Positions 43,378-53,812 are shown, numbered from the stretch's first letter. The stretch is DNA of 64,000 bases from Sporosarcina psychrophila (GCF_001590685.1 NZ_CP014616.1:805001-869000), one strand, 5' to 3'. Notes: a model not told the origin generated them from the sequence alone. Numbers and translations are program-made.

Positions 43378-43570
43378 ACTTTATATTTTAAACTACATGT
43401 GTTGAATAACCAGTAAATGACTGCTTACTCCTTTTCTATAGCATTTCCTTTTCGAATTAGGGGCAGTGTCACTTTCAATATAGCGTAGCACTGTTACTTG
43501 TATGATCTTTTCTTTAGTAAAAGCGGAGGGGTGCCCGAAATTTCATCTTCGGGTATATTATACAGGCGAC

Positions 43571-43604
43571 AAAAAAAGCTCTCCTCGTGGAGACGGAAAG
43601 CTTT
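43571..43604 (-). terminator. Terminator of trpP
   Basis: On the minus strand, AAAGCTTTCCGTCTCC and GGAGAGCTTTTTTT around ACGA, with a two-base bulge. About 10 bp after the trpP stop. Confidence 0.8.
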
Positions 43605-43614
43605 CGCTAAAATT

Positions 43615-44139
43615 TCAATTGGAAAATGCAGTTTTAAACGAGGAGCGTTTGACCAAGCCCTTAACAATCGGGTATATCAAGAAAAATGCAATTCCGTTCA
43701 TCGCAACAGCTGGAAGTACAACCCCCAAGAACAAACCACCGAACGGTAAATCTACTCCAAGAATGAAAATGGCGATTGAAAGGAAGATGCTTCCTGACAA
43801 TACAGTTCCAATACCTGCGACAACAGTGGAAGCAATCAAGTTACCTGTAACTTTTTTTAGTGAGATAATAATAGCGTAGATTACGAATGCGGTAATGAAC
43901 TTATCAATTACATTGGGGATGAATCCGCCAGGGAAATTTGAAAAAATACCTGATATAATACCTGTTGTTCCAGCAAGTAACAAAACATTGCGTACTTCAG
44001 GGAACAGGAATATGCTGATAAACATCATTGTCAGCATGAAATCCGGCTTCATTCCTCCAGCAATCGGGGGAATAATCAGGTAAAGTGCAGCACCTACAGC
44101 AGTCAATAAAGACATTAACACAAGACTTTTCGTTTTCAT
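43615..44139 (-). CDS. trpP: Tryptophan transporter TrpP
   Basis: 174-residue membrane protein with about five hydrophobic helices, of the small tryptophan-transporter family (formerly YhaG). Family features: an N-terminal SLVLMSLLTAVGAALYLIIPP, then GGMKPDFMLTMMFI near 28-41 and FPGGFIPNVIDKF near 69. ATG at 44139 behind GAGGAGAG. Its leader carries five regularly spaced NAG triplets, matching translational repression by TRAP as known for B. subtilis trpP. Position between yhaH and hit also fits. Confidence 0.92.
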   Translation of the reverse strand: MKTKSLVLMSLLTAVGAALYLIIPPIAGGMKPDFMLTMMFISIFLFPEVRNVLLLAGTTGIISGIFSNFPGGFIPNVIDKFITAFVIYAIIISLKKVTGNLIASTVVAGIGTVLSGSIFLSIAIFILGVDLPFGGLFLGVVLPAVAMNGIAFFLIYPIVKGLVKRSSFKTAFSN

Positions 44140-44141
44140 TT

Positions 44142-44164
44142 CTAATCTCTCCTCGGCTCATCTA
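44142..44164 (-). promoter_or_regulatory. TRAP-binding-like NAG repeat over the trpP ribosome-binding site
   Basis: On the minus strand: TAG-AT-GAG-CC-GAG-GA-GAG-AT-TAG, five NAG triplets each separated by exactly two bases, ending three bases before the ATG. They include the Shine-Dalgarno sequence. TRAP protein bound to tryptophan recognises such repeats. B. subtilis trpP has a longer set. Confidence 0.7.
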
Positions 44165-44252
44165 GTATTTTGTGTTTTTCCTGTCGTATCCTCATGATCA
44201 ACAGCGAAAAACTTATTATGAATCATACACGGTATTCAGATAATTCACAAGC

Positions 44253-44678
44253 TTATTTTTGTAATTTCATTCGAATTCCAGCTGCAACTTCCTGAATTCG
44301 TTCCATACTTGTTTCAGATTCCTTCGTTTCAAACGTAAGTTGGAAGCCGTCAGTTTCATCATAGCGAGGGATGAGGTGTAGGTGTGAATGAAAAACGGCT
44401 TGTCCCGCATATGCGCCATTGTTTTGTAGTAAATTCATTCCAGCTGGTTTGAATTCATCTTTTATGGCATTGGCGATTTTGGGTACGACGGAAAATAGTT
44501 GTGCCGCTTCTTCAGCAGTTAAATCATAGATATTTTCACGATGTGTTTTCGGGATGAGAAGGACATGCCCTTTCGTTACAGGTACAATATCCATGAAGGC
44601 AAGAACGTGCTCATCTTCATAAACTTTAACGCTAGGGATCGTACCTTCAATGATTTTACAAAAAATACATTCAGTCAT
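44253..44678 (-). CDS. hit: HIT-family nucleotide hydrolase
   Basis: 141 residues with the histidine-triad active site HSHLHLIPR near residues 96-104 and the N-terminal zinc-type CIFCKIIEG near 5-13. Hydrolyses nucleoside phosphoramidates or dinucleoside polyphosphates; the physiological substrate is unknown. ATG at 44678 behind AGGAG; an upstream in-frame start is inside that site. Divergent from ecsA, as in B. subtilis. Confidence 0.93.
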   Translation of the reverse strand: MTECIFCKIIEGTIPSVKVYEDEHVLAFMDIVPVTKGHVLLIPKTHRENIYDLTAEEAAQLFSVVPKIANAIKDEFKPAGMNLLQNNGAYAGQAVFHSHLHLIPRYDETDGFQLTFETKESETSMERIQEVAAGIRMKLQK

Positions 44679-44769
44679 TTTCAACACTCCTGTTCATATT
44701 TTCATGAATGGGACAAGTGTAGCATAATTTTAGATATAGGTTGAAATATTGAATACGGTAAACTAGCGT

Positions 44770-44884
44770 AGGAGCCTTACAGGGGGAGACGAAGGCAGTC
44801 TAAGTTCGCGACGTCGTGTCGCAACAAGGAGGGATGTAGGTCAATCCCTCCCTCCCCACTGCATGACCTGCATCCTACAGGTCC
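44770..44884. repeat. Family 3 repeat, inverted copy
   Basis: Inverted relative to 13069-13159: GGAGCCTTACAGGG, then CAGTCTAAGTTCGCGACG, an inner palindrome GAGGGATGTAGGTCAATCCCTC, and the end GCATGACCTGCATCCTACAGGTCC. It fills the hit-ecsA spacer. Confidence 0.65.
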
Positions 44885-44989
44885 AAGCTTTATTCGATTG
44901 CAATCATTCAATACTATATCGGTTGATATGAAGGAAAAAGCTTTTTGTAGCGTTTTTTGCTAAAATGAATGAAAGAATGGAGGATGGAT

Positions 44990-45739
44990 ATGGAAATTCT
45001 TGAATTACAAGACGTAACAGGCGGTTATACACGTAAACCTGTTCTGTATGATTTGTCATTTAACATCGGACAAGGTGAGTTAGTAGGTTTGATTGGACTA
45101 AATGGGGCGGGAAAAAGTACAACCATTAAACATATTATTGGATTAATGAATCCTCATAAAGGTGAAATTCGTGTCAACGGGGTGACATTCAGTGAGGATC
45201 CCGAAAAGTATAGAAAAGCGTTCACTTATATACCGGAAACGCCGATACTCTATGAAGAATTGACGCTTAGGGAACATCTTGAACTGACAGCAATGGCATA
45301 CGACCTTGATAAAGAAGTGTTTGAAGCACGGTCTGATGAGTTACTCCGGGAATTCCGAATGGAGAAACGTCTAAACTGGTTCCCAGCGCATTTTTCAAAA
45401 GGGATGCGTCAAAAAGTAATGATCATGTGTGCTTTCCTCGTTAATCCATCTTTATATATTATTGATGAACCATTTGTGGGTCTCGATCCAATCGGCATCA
45501 AATCACTTTTAGAGCAGATGACGCAGAGAACAGAAAATGGGGCTTCCATTCTCATGTCAACGCATGTATTGGCAACTGCGGAAAAATATTGCGACAGGAT
45601 CATCTTGCTGCACGAAGGACGGGTGCGAGCAGAAGGAACGATGGATGACTTGAGAAATGCATTCGGACGTCCTGGCGCGTCACTGGACGACTTGTATATC
45701 GCGATGACAGAGGAAACCGACAATGAACAATTTGCGTGA
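44990..45739 (+). CDS. ecsA: ABC transporter ATPase EcsA
   Basis: 249-residue ATPase with Walker A GLNGAGKSTT near 38, signature FSKGMRQKVMI near 137, and Walker B YIIDEPFVGLDP near 157. In B. subtilis, EcsAB affects secretion, competence and intramembrane proteolysis by RasP. ATG at 44990 behind GGAGGATG; an earlier in-frame ATG precedes that site. Overlaps ecsB by 17 bp. No ecsC follows. Confidence 0.92.
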   Translation: MEILELQDVTGGYTRKPVLYDLSFNIGQGELVGLIGLNGAGKSTTIKHIIGLMNPHKGEIRVNGVTFSEDPEKYRKAFTYIPETPILYEELTLREHLELTAMAYDLDKEVFEARSDELLREFRMEKRLNWFPAHFSKGMRQKVMIMCAFLVNPSLYIIDEPFVGLDPIGIKSLLEQMTQRTENGASILMSTHVLATAEKYCDRIILLHEGRVRAEGTMDDLRNAFGRPGASLDDLYIAMTEETDNEQFA

Positions 45740-46934
45740 AATATGGGGATCTCGGTTCGTCCATTATATAACCGAGCTCCAAAAGTATTTGAAGTATGTA
45801 TTTACAGGCCATTTGGCAATTGTCCTTGTCTTCACAATTGGGGCGGGGGGCTTTACGTATAGCGAATGGTTGAAGGAAGTGCCAGCGGAATTCCCTGCAG
45901 CGTTGCTTACGGCTCTCATACTTGGATTAGCGCTCACCTTTTCGCCGCCAGTGACGCTATTGAAACCTGCTGACACGGTTTATTTCCTACCACTGGAACA
46001 AAAGCTTATTACGTATATGAAACGGGCTTTGAGTTGGAGCTTCTATTCCCAATTGCCATTACCATTTATTTTATATATTGTGGCGTTGCCGTTACTTTCA
46101 GCTACAGGGACCGGTTCAAAGATGGAATACATCGTTATCGCAGTTTTGATACTAGTTATTAAGCGAGTATTCATTGAGTCGGAATATAATTTCAGACATG
46201 TTTTGGATGGAAAAGGGATCTGGCTAGATAGGGCCGTCCGGTTTTTATTGGCGGGAACCATAATTTATGCAGGTCTTGAAGGAAGTCTAATTATACTTCT
46301 GATTATTGGTGTACTCATTGTACTGTACAACTTCTATTGGCGAAAAAAGAGAATGCTAAAACCATTCCCTTACGATCATTTCATATCACTCGAACAGAAT
46401 CGGATGATGCGTTTTTACCGTTTTGCCAATTACTTCACAGACGTCCCGCATTTGAAAGGATCCATTAGTAGAAGAGCATGGCTCGGTTTTGCGATGGGAT
46501 CCCCGAATTTCGGTAAGCCTGTAGCACAACCGTATTTAATCAGACGTACATTTATACGCACGGATGATATTTTTTGGCTCTGGGTAAGGCTCACTGCTTT
46601 ATCGGCGCTTGGAGCGATTTTCATCCCGTTTCCGATTGTTGTATTTATTTTCGCAGGAGCGCTTGCATTTGCCTCTGCCGTACAACTTATCCACGCATTG
46701 CGGGCAGGGGACGATTTTCGGATGGATATGCTATTTCCTGAAAAGGAAGACACCCGTCCAGATGCAATTAAAAGAATCGTTCGTACAGTCCAATGGATTC
46801 AGGCGGCAGTAGTCACATGCGCTGCACTGTATCTCTATGGGGTTTCTGTAACACCTCTTCTTGTCGGGGCTGTCATTCTCATCATCTCTGAGGCTACTAT
46901 CAGATTGACTGTAGAGAAAAAAGAATATGACTAA
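45723..46934 (+). CDS. ecsB: ABC transporter permease EcsB
   Basis: 403-residue membrane subunit with about nine hydrophobic segments; length close to B. subtilis EcsB (408). Contains the family stretch KPADTVYFLPLEQKL near 81. ATG at 45723 lies within the end of ecsA, so translation is coupled. Followed by a terminator. Confidence 0.9.
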   Translation: MNNLREIWGSRFVHYITELQKYLKYVFTGHLAIVLVFTIGAGGFTYSEWLKEVPAEFPAALLTALILGLALTFSPPVTLLKPADTVYFLPLEQKLITYMKRALSWSFYSQLPLPFILYIVALPLLSATGTGSKMEYIVIAVLILVIKRVFIESEYNFRHVLDGKGIWLDRAVRFLLAGTIIYAGLEGSLIILLIIGVLIVLYNFYWRKKRMLKPFPYDHFISLEQNRMMRFYRFANYFTDVPHLKGSISRRAWLGFAMGSPNFGKPVAQPYLIRRTFIRTDDIFWLWVRLTALSALGAIFIPFPIVVFIFAGALAFASAVQLIHALRAGDDFRMDMLFPEKEDTRPDAIKRIVRTVQWIQAAVVTCAALYLYGVSVTPLLVGAVILIISEATIRLTVEKKEYD

Positions 46935-46940
46935 GAAAAG

Positions 46941-46980
46941 TCGCCCCGTTTGCAATCATTTGCAGACGGGGCGTTTGTTT
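46941..46980 (+). terminator. Terminator of ecsAB
   Basis: CGCCCCGTTTGCA and TGCAGACGGGGCG (one mismatch) around ATCATT, then TTTGTTTG. Confidence 0.83.
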
Positions 46981-47013
46981 GTAGAAAAGGAAGTATGAAT
47001 TTCTCGTCATGGA

Positions 47014-47060
47014 ACAGTGTCTAGACTCGGGGGGGCTTAACGGCGCCTTACGCTTTTCTT
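47014..47060. repeat. Family 2 repeat stub at a synteny boundary
   Basis: GTGTCTAGACTCGG joined directly to GGCGCCTTACGCTTTTCTT. Lies where the yha/ecs block ends and the uvr block begins. Confidence 0.65.
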
Positions 47061-47162
47061 TGATAAATTATGACTAAATATAAAAATAGAATATTCCAAT
47101 AAACCTTGCAACTTATCTCTGAAATTAGATATACTAAATAAAAGGCATCAGGGGTGATAGGG

Positions 47163-47399
47163 ATGGAGAACAATTATTCATATGCCGAGTTTTTAAAAGC
47201 TGTAGGGAAAAACAGTACTTCGCTCCAAGCGGAAAAACTGCTGAATGAAATTTATTTAGATCTTTTTTTGAAACATATACACAGAGAGCAGACAAAGAGT
47301 AGGTTCATGGGATTGATTGACCTTGCGCTTGACAGTAGGGATGAAAGCGCATTCCTGCTGTATTCCAAAAGACTGGGGAAACTTGAAGAGAATGATTGA
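47163..47399 (+). CDS. IDEAL-domain protein
   Basis: A 78-residue helical protein. The C-terminal stretch GLIDLALDSRDESAFLLYSKRL is the IDEAL domain, a short motif named after its sequence and found in small Bacillales proteins such as ComK- and ReoM-network partners (YpiB-like). ATG at 47163 behind GGGGTGATAG. Function unknown; a terminator separates it from uvrB. Confidence 0.8.
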   Translation: MENNYSYAEFLKAVGKNSTSLQAEKLLNEIYLDLFLKHIHREQTKSRFMGLIDLALDSRDESAFLLYSKRLGKLEEND

Positions 47400-47409
47400 A
47401 AAATGCAAG

Positions 47410-47446
47410 GACGCTACATGTTGAGTAGACATGCAGCGTTTTTTTT
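47410..47446 (+). terminator. Terminator of the IDEAL gene
   Basis: GACGCTACATGT and ACATGCAGCGTT (one mismatch) around TGAGTAG, followed by T8. Confidence 0.82.
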
Positions 47447-47475
47447 GTGTGTTTATAAAAGTGAAAATTAGTGAA

Positions 47476-47489
47476 AAAACGTACGTTCG
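47476..47489 (+). promoter_or_regulatory. LexA (SOS) box candidate of uvrBA
   Basis: AAAACGTACGTTCG matches 12 of 14 positions of the Bacillus SOS consensus CGAACNNNNGTTCG, counting the free bases. It lies 67 bp before the uvrB start, near the expected promoter. Confidence 0.6.
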
Positions 47490-47555
47490 CTTTTTGCTCG
47501 TCAAAAGATGGGTAAAGTGATAAGATAGATGTAACTGATAGAGGAGGTTTTTCCG

Positions 47556-49538
47556 ATGGTCGGAAAATTCAATTTGCAAGCCCCTTATACACCACAAGGC
47601 GATCAGCCGTCTGCAATCGCACAACTATTAGAAGGACATAACCGAGGTGAGAAGCACCAAACTTTGCTCGGTGCAACCGGGACTGGAAAAACATTTACCG
47701 TGTCGAATGTCTTGACGGAGATTAACAAACCGACTCTCGTTATCGCTCACAACAAAACGTTAGCGGGTCAATTATATAGTGAATTTAAAGAGTTTTTTCC
47801 TGATAATGCAGTCGAATACTTTGTCAGTTTCTATGATTATTATCAGCCAGAAGCGTATATCGCGCATACTGACACCTTCATTGAAAAAGACTCAAGCATC
47901 AATGATGAAATTGATAAATTACGTCACTCTGCAACATCTTCCTTATTTGAAAGGAATGATGTACTCATTGTTGCATCTGTCTCTTGCATTTATGGTCTAG
48001 GTTCCCCAGAAGAATACAGCGCACATGTTGTTTCTCTTCGTCCAGGTATGGAAATCGGACGCAATGAACTGCTTCGCAGATTTGTAGATATTCAATACGA
48101 ACGCAATGACGTAAGTTTCACTCGAGGTACGTTCCGGGTACGCGGCGATGTTGTTGAACTTTTGCCAGCATCCCAGGATGAACATTGCTTACGTATCGAG
48201 TTTTTCGGTGATGAAATCGAACGAATTCGCGAAGTGGATTCACTGACAGGCGAAATCCTCGGTGAACGTGAACACGTTGCCATATTCCCCGCATCTCACT
48301 TTGTTACTGGTGAAGAAAAAATGGTGAAAGCAATTGAAAACATTGAAATTGAACTGGAAGAACGTTTGAAAGAGTTTCGTGCCCAGGACAAATTATTGGA
48401 AGCGCAACGTCTTGAACAACGGACACGCTATGATCTTGAAATGATGCGGGAAATGGGCTTCTGTTCGGGTATTGAAAACTATTCCCGTCATTTAACACTC
48501 CGTCCTGCAGGAGCGATACCGTATACATTGCTTGACTATTTCCCAGATGATTTCCTCATTATTGTAGATGAAAGTCATGTCTCATTGCCACAAATCCGTG
48601 GTATGTATAACGGTGACCAGGCACGGAAAAATGTCCTTGTTGACCATGGTTTCCGTTTGCCTTCAGCACTCGACAACAGACCGCTTACATTCCAAGAATT
48701 CGAAAACCATGTCCACGAGGCGATTTATGTTTCTGCGACACCAGGTCCTTACGAAATTGAGCATACTCCTGAGATGATTCAACAGATTATCCGCCCGACT
48801 GGTCTACTAGATCCGACAATTGAAATACGTCCGATTGAAGGACAGATTGATGATTTGATAGGTCAAATAAGAGAACGGACTAAAAACAATGAACGTGTTC
48901 TAATTACGACGTTAACAAAGAAAATGTCCGAAGATTTGACCGATTACTTGAAGGAAATTGGTATAAAAGTTCAATACCTTCATTCTGACATTAAAACACT
49001 TGAACGAATTGAAACGTTAAGAGAACTGCGAATAGGCACATATGATGTCCTTGTGGGTATTAACCTCTTAAGAGAAGGGATAGACATTCCTGAAGTATCG
49101 CTTGTTGTAATCTTGGATGCTGATAAAGAAGGGTTTCTACGTTCTGAGCGAGCACTTATTCAGACGATGGGTCGTGCTGCCCGTAATTCCAATGGACATG
49201 TCATTTTATATGCAGATAGAATGACGGACTCCATGGCGAAAGCAATTGGGGAAACGGAGCGACGTCGGGACATTCAACGAAAATATAATGAAAAACATGG
49301 CATAACACCTACGACAATCAAAAAGGAAATCCGTGATGTGATTCGTGCAACAGCAGTATCAGAAGAAGCTATTTCCTATTTAGAAAAAGTAACACAAGGC
49401 AAGAAGTTGACAAAAGACGAAAAAACAAAGCTGCTTGTAACTTTGGAAAAAGAGATGAAAGAGGCAGCGAAAGCACTCGACTTCGAACGTGCTGCTGAAC
49501 TAAGGGATACAATCATGGAATTGAAGGCTGAAAGGTAG
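47556..49538 (+). CDS. uvrB: Excinuclease ABC subunit UvrB
   Basis: Damage-verification helicase of nucleotide excision repair; loads on DNA with UvrA and recruits UvrC. 660 residues. Walker [11 protein letters not shown] near 39-48, beta-hairpin [10 protein letters not shown] near 92-101, helicase motif [10 protein letters not shown] near 337, QTMGRAARN near 540, and a C-terminal UVR domain ([10 protein letters not shown] near 645). ATG at 47556 behind GAGGAGG. Operon with uvrA, seven bases apart. Confidence 0.97.
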   Translation: MVGKFNLQAPYTPQGDQPSAIAQLLEGHNRGEKHQTLLGATGTGKTFTVSNVLTEINKPTLVIAHNKTLAGQLYSEFKEFFPDNAVEYFVSFYDYYQPEAYIAHTDTFIEKDSSINDEIDKLRHSATSSLFERNDVLIVASVSCIYGLGSPEEYSAHVVSLRPGMEIGRNELLRRFVDIQYERNDVSFTRGTFRVRGDVVELLPASQDEHCLRIEFFGDEIERIREVDSLTGEILGEREHVAIFPASHFVTGEEKMVKAIENIEIELEERLKEFRAQDKLLEAQRLEQRTRYDLEMMREMGFCSGIENYSRHLTLRPAGAIPYTLLDYFPDDFLIIVDESHVSLPQIRGMYNGDQARKNVLVDHGFRLPSALDNRPLTFQEFENHVHEAIYVSATPGPYEIEHTPEMIQQIIRPTGLLDPTIEIRPIEGQIDDLIGQIRERTKNNERVLITTLTKKMSEDLTDYLKEIGIKVQYLHSDIKTLERIETLRELRIGTYDVLVGINLLREGIDIPEVSLVVILDADKEGFLRSERALIQTMGRAARNSNGHVILYADRMTDSMAKAIGETERRRDIQRKYNEKHGITPTTIKKEIRDVIRATAVSEEAISYLEKVTQGKKLTKDEKTKLLVTLEKEMKEAAKALDFERAAELRDTIMELKAER

Positions 49539-49545
49539 GGTTTTT

Positions 49546-52419
49546 ATGAAGAATAAAGAAATCATCATACAAGGCGCACGAGCGAATAATTTGAAAAATA
49601 TTAACATAAATATCCCTCGTGACAAATTGGTCGTCATGACAGGTCTTTCGGGGTCAGGGAAGTCCTCCCTCGCTTTCGATACAATTTACGCGGAAGGGCA
49701 GCGAAGGTACGTTGAATCATTATCTTCTTATGCGCGACAGTTTTTAGGTCAGATGGACAAGCCGGATGTGGATGTCATTGAAGGGCTATCACCGGCAATT
49801 TCAATTGATCAAAAGACGACGAGCCGCAATCCCCGCTCGACCGTAGGAACTGCAACGGAAATATACGACTATCTACGTCTTCTTTATGCACGTGTTGGCA
49901 AACCAATCTGCCCGATTCACGGAACGGAAATTTCGTCCCAAACGATTGAGCAAATGGTTGACCGCCTTATGAAATTACCAGAACGTGCGCGAATTCAAGT
50001 TCTGGCACCGATTGTTTCAGGTCGTAAAGGAACACATGTGAAATTAATCGAAGATATTAAGAAGCAAGGGTATGTACGAATTCGAGTCAACGGTGAAATT
50101 ATAGATCTTGACGACAATATTGAATTGAACAAAAACAAGAAGCATACGATTGAGGTTGTCATCGACCGGATTGTTATGAAGGAAGACATTGCGCCACGTC
50201 TGAGCGACTCTCTTGAATCGGCTCTACGTCTCGCGGATGGTACTGTTTTGGTTGACGTCATGGACGGGGAAGAAATCCTGTTCAGTGAACACCATGCTTG
50301 TCCATTATGCGGTTTTTCAATTGGCGAACTTGAACCAAGAATGTTTTCATTCAACAGTCCGTTTGGCGCTTGTCAGGAATGTGATGGACTGGGGACAAAG
50401 CAAGAAGTAGACCCGGAATTAATCGTGCCAGATCCAACGCTGTCGTTAAAAGATCATGCAATTGCGCCATGGGAACCGACAAGCTCCCAATACTATCCGG
50501 AACTTTTGAAAACTGTCGCGAATCATTTTGGCATATCAATGGATGTACCGGTAAATGAATTGCCAGACGATGAACTTGATAAAATATTAAATGGCTCGAA
50601 AGATGAAAAAATTCGATTCCGTTACACAAATGAATTTGGTGGAACGCGGGATAGCAATATTTACTTTGAAGGTGTTTTGGCAAATGTAGAACGCCGCTTT
50701 AAAGAAACTTCTTCAGATTATATCCGTGAACAGATGGAGAAGTATATGTCACAGCGGCCATGTCCAACTTGTGCTGGCTACCGGTTGAAGGAAGAGTCAC
50801 TTGCGGTAAAAGTGAATGGCGTCCATATCGGAAAAGTGACGGAATTGTCCATTACTGAAGCAGACCAGTTTTTCAAAAACCTTGTGCTATCTGAAAAAGA
50901 TACACAAATTGCGAAGCTTATATTGCGTGAAATTGAAGAACGTCTCGGATTCCTAATTAATGTTGGACTTGATTATTTGTCGTTATCGAGGGCGGCAGGA
51001 ACGCTATCCGGCGGAGAAGCTCAGCGAATTCGATTGGCAACGCAAATTGGTTCAAGGCTGACAGGCGTTCTTTATATTTTAGATGAACCATCAATTGGAC
51101 TTCATCAACGAGATAATGATCGGCTTATCGGTACATTGAAAAGTATGCGCGACATCGGCAATACACTGATTGTTGTTGAGCATGATGAAGATACGATGAT
51201 GGCTGCCGATTATTTAATTGATATCGGACCCGGCGCTGGTGTTGCTGGGGGGGAAATCGTTTCTGCAGGAACGCCTGAAAAAGTTATGAATGACCCTAAC
51301 TCACTGACGGGTCAATATTTGAGTGGTAAGAAATTTATCCCGCTTCCATTGGAAAGACGTAAACTGGATGGACGAAAAATCGTCATTAAAGGTGCATCTG
51401 AAAATAACTTAAAAAATGTAAATGTAGATATTCCGCTTGGACAATTCATCGCCGTAACGGGTGTTTCAGGATCAGGGAAAAGTACGCTAATCAATCAAGT
51501 TCTTTATAAAGTACTCGCACAGAAATTGAATCGTTCTAAGCAGAAACCGGGACAATATAAATCTGCTATAGGTCTTGAAGAGCTTGAAAAGGTCATTGAA
51601 ATCGACCAGTCTCCAATTGGACGGACGCCTAGATCCAATCCTGCTACTTATACAGGCATGTTTGATGATGTACGGGATATGTTTGCTTCTACGAACGAAG
51701 CTAAAGTCCGCGGTTATAAAAAAGGTCGTTTCAGCTTTAACGTTAAGGGTGGTCGTTGTGAAGCCTGCCGTGGCGATGGAATCATTAAAATCGAAATGCA
51801 CTTTTTACCGGACGTCTATGTACCTTGTGAAGTTTGTCATGGGAAACGATATAATAGAGAGACACTGGAAGTTACCTATAAAGGGAAAAACATTGCGGAC
51901 GTACTCGCTATGACAGTCGATGATGCACTCGTGTTTTTTGAAAATATACCGAAAATTAGCCGTAAGCTTCAGACGATTGTTGATGTAGGACTAGGTTATA
52001 TTAATCTAGGCCAGCCGGCAACAACATTATCAGGCGGGGAAGCACAACGGGTGAAACTTGCTTCTGAGCTGCACAAACGCTCCAATGGAAAGTCATTTTA
52101 TATTCTTGACGAACCGACGACGGGTCTTCATGTCCACGATATTGCCAAACTACTTATCGTATTGCAGCGCCTTGTCGATACAGGGAATACGGTACTCGTT
52201 ATCGAACATAACCTGGATGTCATTAAAACCGTCGATTACATTATCGACATAGGTCCTGAGGGTGGTGATAAAGGCGGGAAAATTATCGCGACAGGTACTC
52301 CGGAAAAAGTCGCGGAATCGACAGTTTCCTATACAGGTTATTATTTAAAACCGGTACTTGAGCGAGAACGAAAACGAATGGACATGATGATTGAAGATGC
52401 AGAAAAGGTTTCGAAATGA
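49546..52419 (+). CDS. uvrA: Excinuclease ABC subunit UvrA
   Basis: Damage sensor with two ABC ATPase modules, 957 residues. Walker A motifs [12 protein letters not shown] near 33 and [12 protein letters not shown] near 641; signatures [13 protein letters not shown] near 488 and [13 protein letters not shown] near 829. Zinc-binding Cys pairs are visible (CPLCG near 250, CEACRGDG near 740, CEVCHGKRY near 763). Expected length; ATG at 49546 behind AGGG. A palindrome GAAAAGGTTTC/GAAACCTTTTC overlaps the stop codon but has no T run. Confidence 0.97.
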   Translation: MKNKEIIIQGARANNLKNININIPRDKLVVMTGLSGSGKSSLAFDTIYAEGQRRYVESLSSYARQFLGQMDKPDVDVIEGLSPAISIDQKTTSRNPRSTVGTATEIYDYLRLLYARVGKPICPIHGTEISSQTIEQMVDRLMKLPERARIQVLAPIVSGRKGTHVKLIEDIKKQGYVRIRVNGEIIDLDDNIELNKNKKHTIEVVIDRIVMKEDIAPRLSDSLESALRLADGTVLVDVMDGEEILFSEHHACPLCGFSIGELEPRMFSFNSPFGACQECDGLGTKQEVDPELIVPDPTLSLKDHAIAPWEPTSSQYYPELLKTVANHFGISMDVPVNELPDDELDKILNGSKDEKIRFRYTNEFGGTRDSNIYFEGVLANVERRFKETSSDYIREQMEKYMSQRPCPTCAGYRLKEESLAVKVNGVHIGKVTELSITEADQFFKNLVLSEKDTQIAKLILREIEERLGFLINVGLDYLSLSRAAGTLSGGEAQRIRLATQIGSRLTGVLYILDEPSIGLHQRDNDRLIGTLKSMRDIGNTLIVVEHDEDTMMAADYLIDIGPGAGVAGGEIVSAGTPEKVMNDPNSLTGQYLSGKKFIPLPLERRKLDGRKIVIKGASENNLKNVNVDIPLGQFIAVTGVSGSGKSTLINQVLYKVLAQKLNRSKQKPGQYKSAIGLEELEKVIEIDQSPIGRTPRSNPATYTGMFDDVRDMFASTNEAKVRGYKKGRFSFNVKGGRCEACRGDGIIKIEMHFLPDVYVPCEVCHGKRYNRETLEVTYKGKNIADVLAMTVDDALVFFENIPKISRKLQTIVDVGLGYINLGQPATTLSGGEAQRVKLASELHKRSNGKSFYILDEPTTGLHVHDIAKLLIVLQRLVDTGNTVLVIEHNLDVIKTVDYIIDIGPEGGDKGGKIIATGTPEKVAESTVSYTGYYLKPVLERERKRMDMMIEDAEKVSK

Positions 52420-52468
52420 AACCTTTTCCACATCCATTCGTATATATAGTATGTTGAACAATTGAATA

Positions 52469-52548
52469 CCTATATAAACTGAGTGAAGGCGCCTTACTAG
52501 GCGAGCAGTAGCGAATTTAATGGGATTCTTTATTTCAACCTTTACTAG
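52469..52548. repeat. Family 1 repeat, short copy
   Basis: CCTATATAAACTGAGTGAAGGCGCCTTA, a CTAGGCGAGCAGTAGCGAATTT block, then AATGGGATTCTTTATTTCAA. Same truncated form as 7463-7544. Confidence 0.68.
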
Positions 52549-52603
52549 TTAGTCATAAAATAACGGAGAAATCCGGAACACCACAATACTAGGAGGCGTA
52601 ATG

Positions 52604-53806
52604 ATGCAAAATGAACGGAAACGGATTTTAGCAATGCTGGAAAACGGTACGATCACGACCGAGGAAGCATTGACACTTCTAGAAACATTAGGGAAAACTG
52701 GTCAAGTGGAAAAAAGCCCAGAAGCTAAACAGACCACTGTAAAGGCACAAGAATTGGAAAAACAATATAGTGAACCAAAACAGCAAGAAAAAGTAGATCC
52801 ATTCGAAAAGGCTGAGCCCATTATCGAAGACAAGGATCAAGATCAGCCTTCTATGGATGAATTCCTTGAAGATTTGACTAAAGATTTTACCAACGTCGGC
52901 GATAGATTCATGCAATTCATGCAGAGCGCTGTTCAAAAAGTGAAATCATTTGAATTTGATTCTCCATTTGGCAATACGGTTACGTTTGACCATACAATAA
53001 CTAAGCCAGCAACCGAAATCGACGAAGTTATCATTGATATCGACAATGGAAAAGTGACAATCCATACTGGTGAAACAGAAGAAATACGAGCAGATTTCAC
53101 GGTGAAAACCTACAATAGTGAGTCAGAAGAAAAAGCGAAAAAAGATTTTCTTGAAAAGTTATTGTTTGTTAATGACGAAGGGAAAATTAGAATTTCAAGC
53201 GATTTGAAAATGGTTCAAGTAAATGTTGAATTATTCATCCCGAAAAAGGATTACGCGAGAATTTCCGCACGTTTGCTGAACGGCTCATTTAAAATGAAAG
53301 ATGCCACCGCTGAAAAGGTAAAAGTGAAGACTGCAAACGGGAAAATCGAGATTGCTGGCTTGACGTTCAAAAATGGTGAATTTGAAACTGTGAATGGCTC
53401 AATCGGTCTAAACGATGTGACTGCTACTACAATTGAAGCAGAAACACTCAACGGCCGTGTGTACATCGATGGCGCTGTGAAAGATGTGGAGGCACAATCT
53501 TTAAACGGACATGTTGTGGTTACAACGACAGATCTTGCAGCTGAAAAAATCGAAGCAAAAACAATGAGCGGTACAGTTGAAATTTACATTCCAATAGGAG
53601 TCGCTCTATCAGGTGAAATTGCATCCAATATGGGTCGGTTGGACTTAAAGCTTGAAGATGTCGATCGAACTGTCGAGCAGGAACAATTGCTACATCGGAC
53701 AATTCGTTTTAAAAAGGATGTAGAAGGAAATCCATCTCCGTTACACATTTTTGGTGAAGCGAAAACGGGTTCTGTTCTCGTTTGTTATAACGCGAAAAAA
53801 GAATAA
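52604..53806 (+). CDS. yvlB: DUF4097 beta-repeat protein, YvlB-like
   Basis: 400 residues. An N-terminal helical SHOCT-like segment (NERKRILAMLENGTITTEEA), a charged linker (about 45-100), then a long DUF4097 beta-solenoid (about 130-395) with repeated N-G-x-I/V turns (TANGKIEI, TVNGSIGL, TLNGRVYI, SLNGHVVV). Related to YvlB of the LiaR-linked yvlABCD operon, but no yvlA, C or D is next to it. Start taken as ATG 52604, seven bases after AGGAGG; ATG 52601 is also possible. Cytosolic; role unknown. Confidence 0.83.
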   Translation: MQNERKRILAMLENGTITTEEALTLLETLGKTGQVEKSPEAKQTTVKAQELEKQYSEPKQQEKVDPFEKAEPIIEDKDQDQPSMDEFLEDLTKDFTNVGDRFMQFMQSAVQKVKSFEFDSPFGNTVTFDHTITKPATEIDEVIIDIDNGKVTIHTGETEEIRADFTVKTYNSESEEKAKKDFLEKLLFVNDEGKIRISSDLKMVQVNVELFIPKKDYARISARLLNGSFKMKDATAEKVKVKTANGKIEIAGLTFKNGEFETVNGSIGLNDVTATTIEAETLNGRVYIDGAVKDVEAQSLNGHVVVTTTDLAAEKIEAKTMSGTVEIYIPIGVALSGEIASNMGRLDLKLEDVDRTVEQEQLLHRTIRFKKDVEGNPSPLHIFGEAKTGSVLVCYNAKKE

Positions 53807-53812
53807 AGAAAT

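Larger units (their letters stand above)
43266..43614. other. Spacer with repeat remnants and the trpP terminator
   Basis: Contains a family 2 stub (43351-43377), a TGCCCGAA...TTCGGGTA hairpin near 43532-43553 echoing the one at 40031-40057, and the trpP terminator. AACCAGTAAAT occurs both here (43409) and at 39548. No gene. Confidence 0.55.

Noticed and set aside
44140..44252. T-box leader for trpP
   Set aside because: No T-box sequence or terminator is seen between trpP and hit; the NAG repeats fit TRAP.
46935..47153. ecsC after ecsB
   Set aside because: A terminator follows ecsB and no EcsC-like frame is present; the next gene is an IDEAL-domain protein.
52404..52431. Terminator of uvrBA
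   Set aside because: A GAAAAGGTTTC/GAAACCTTTTC palindrome exists but has no T run on either side, so I do not call it a terminator.
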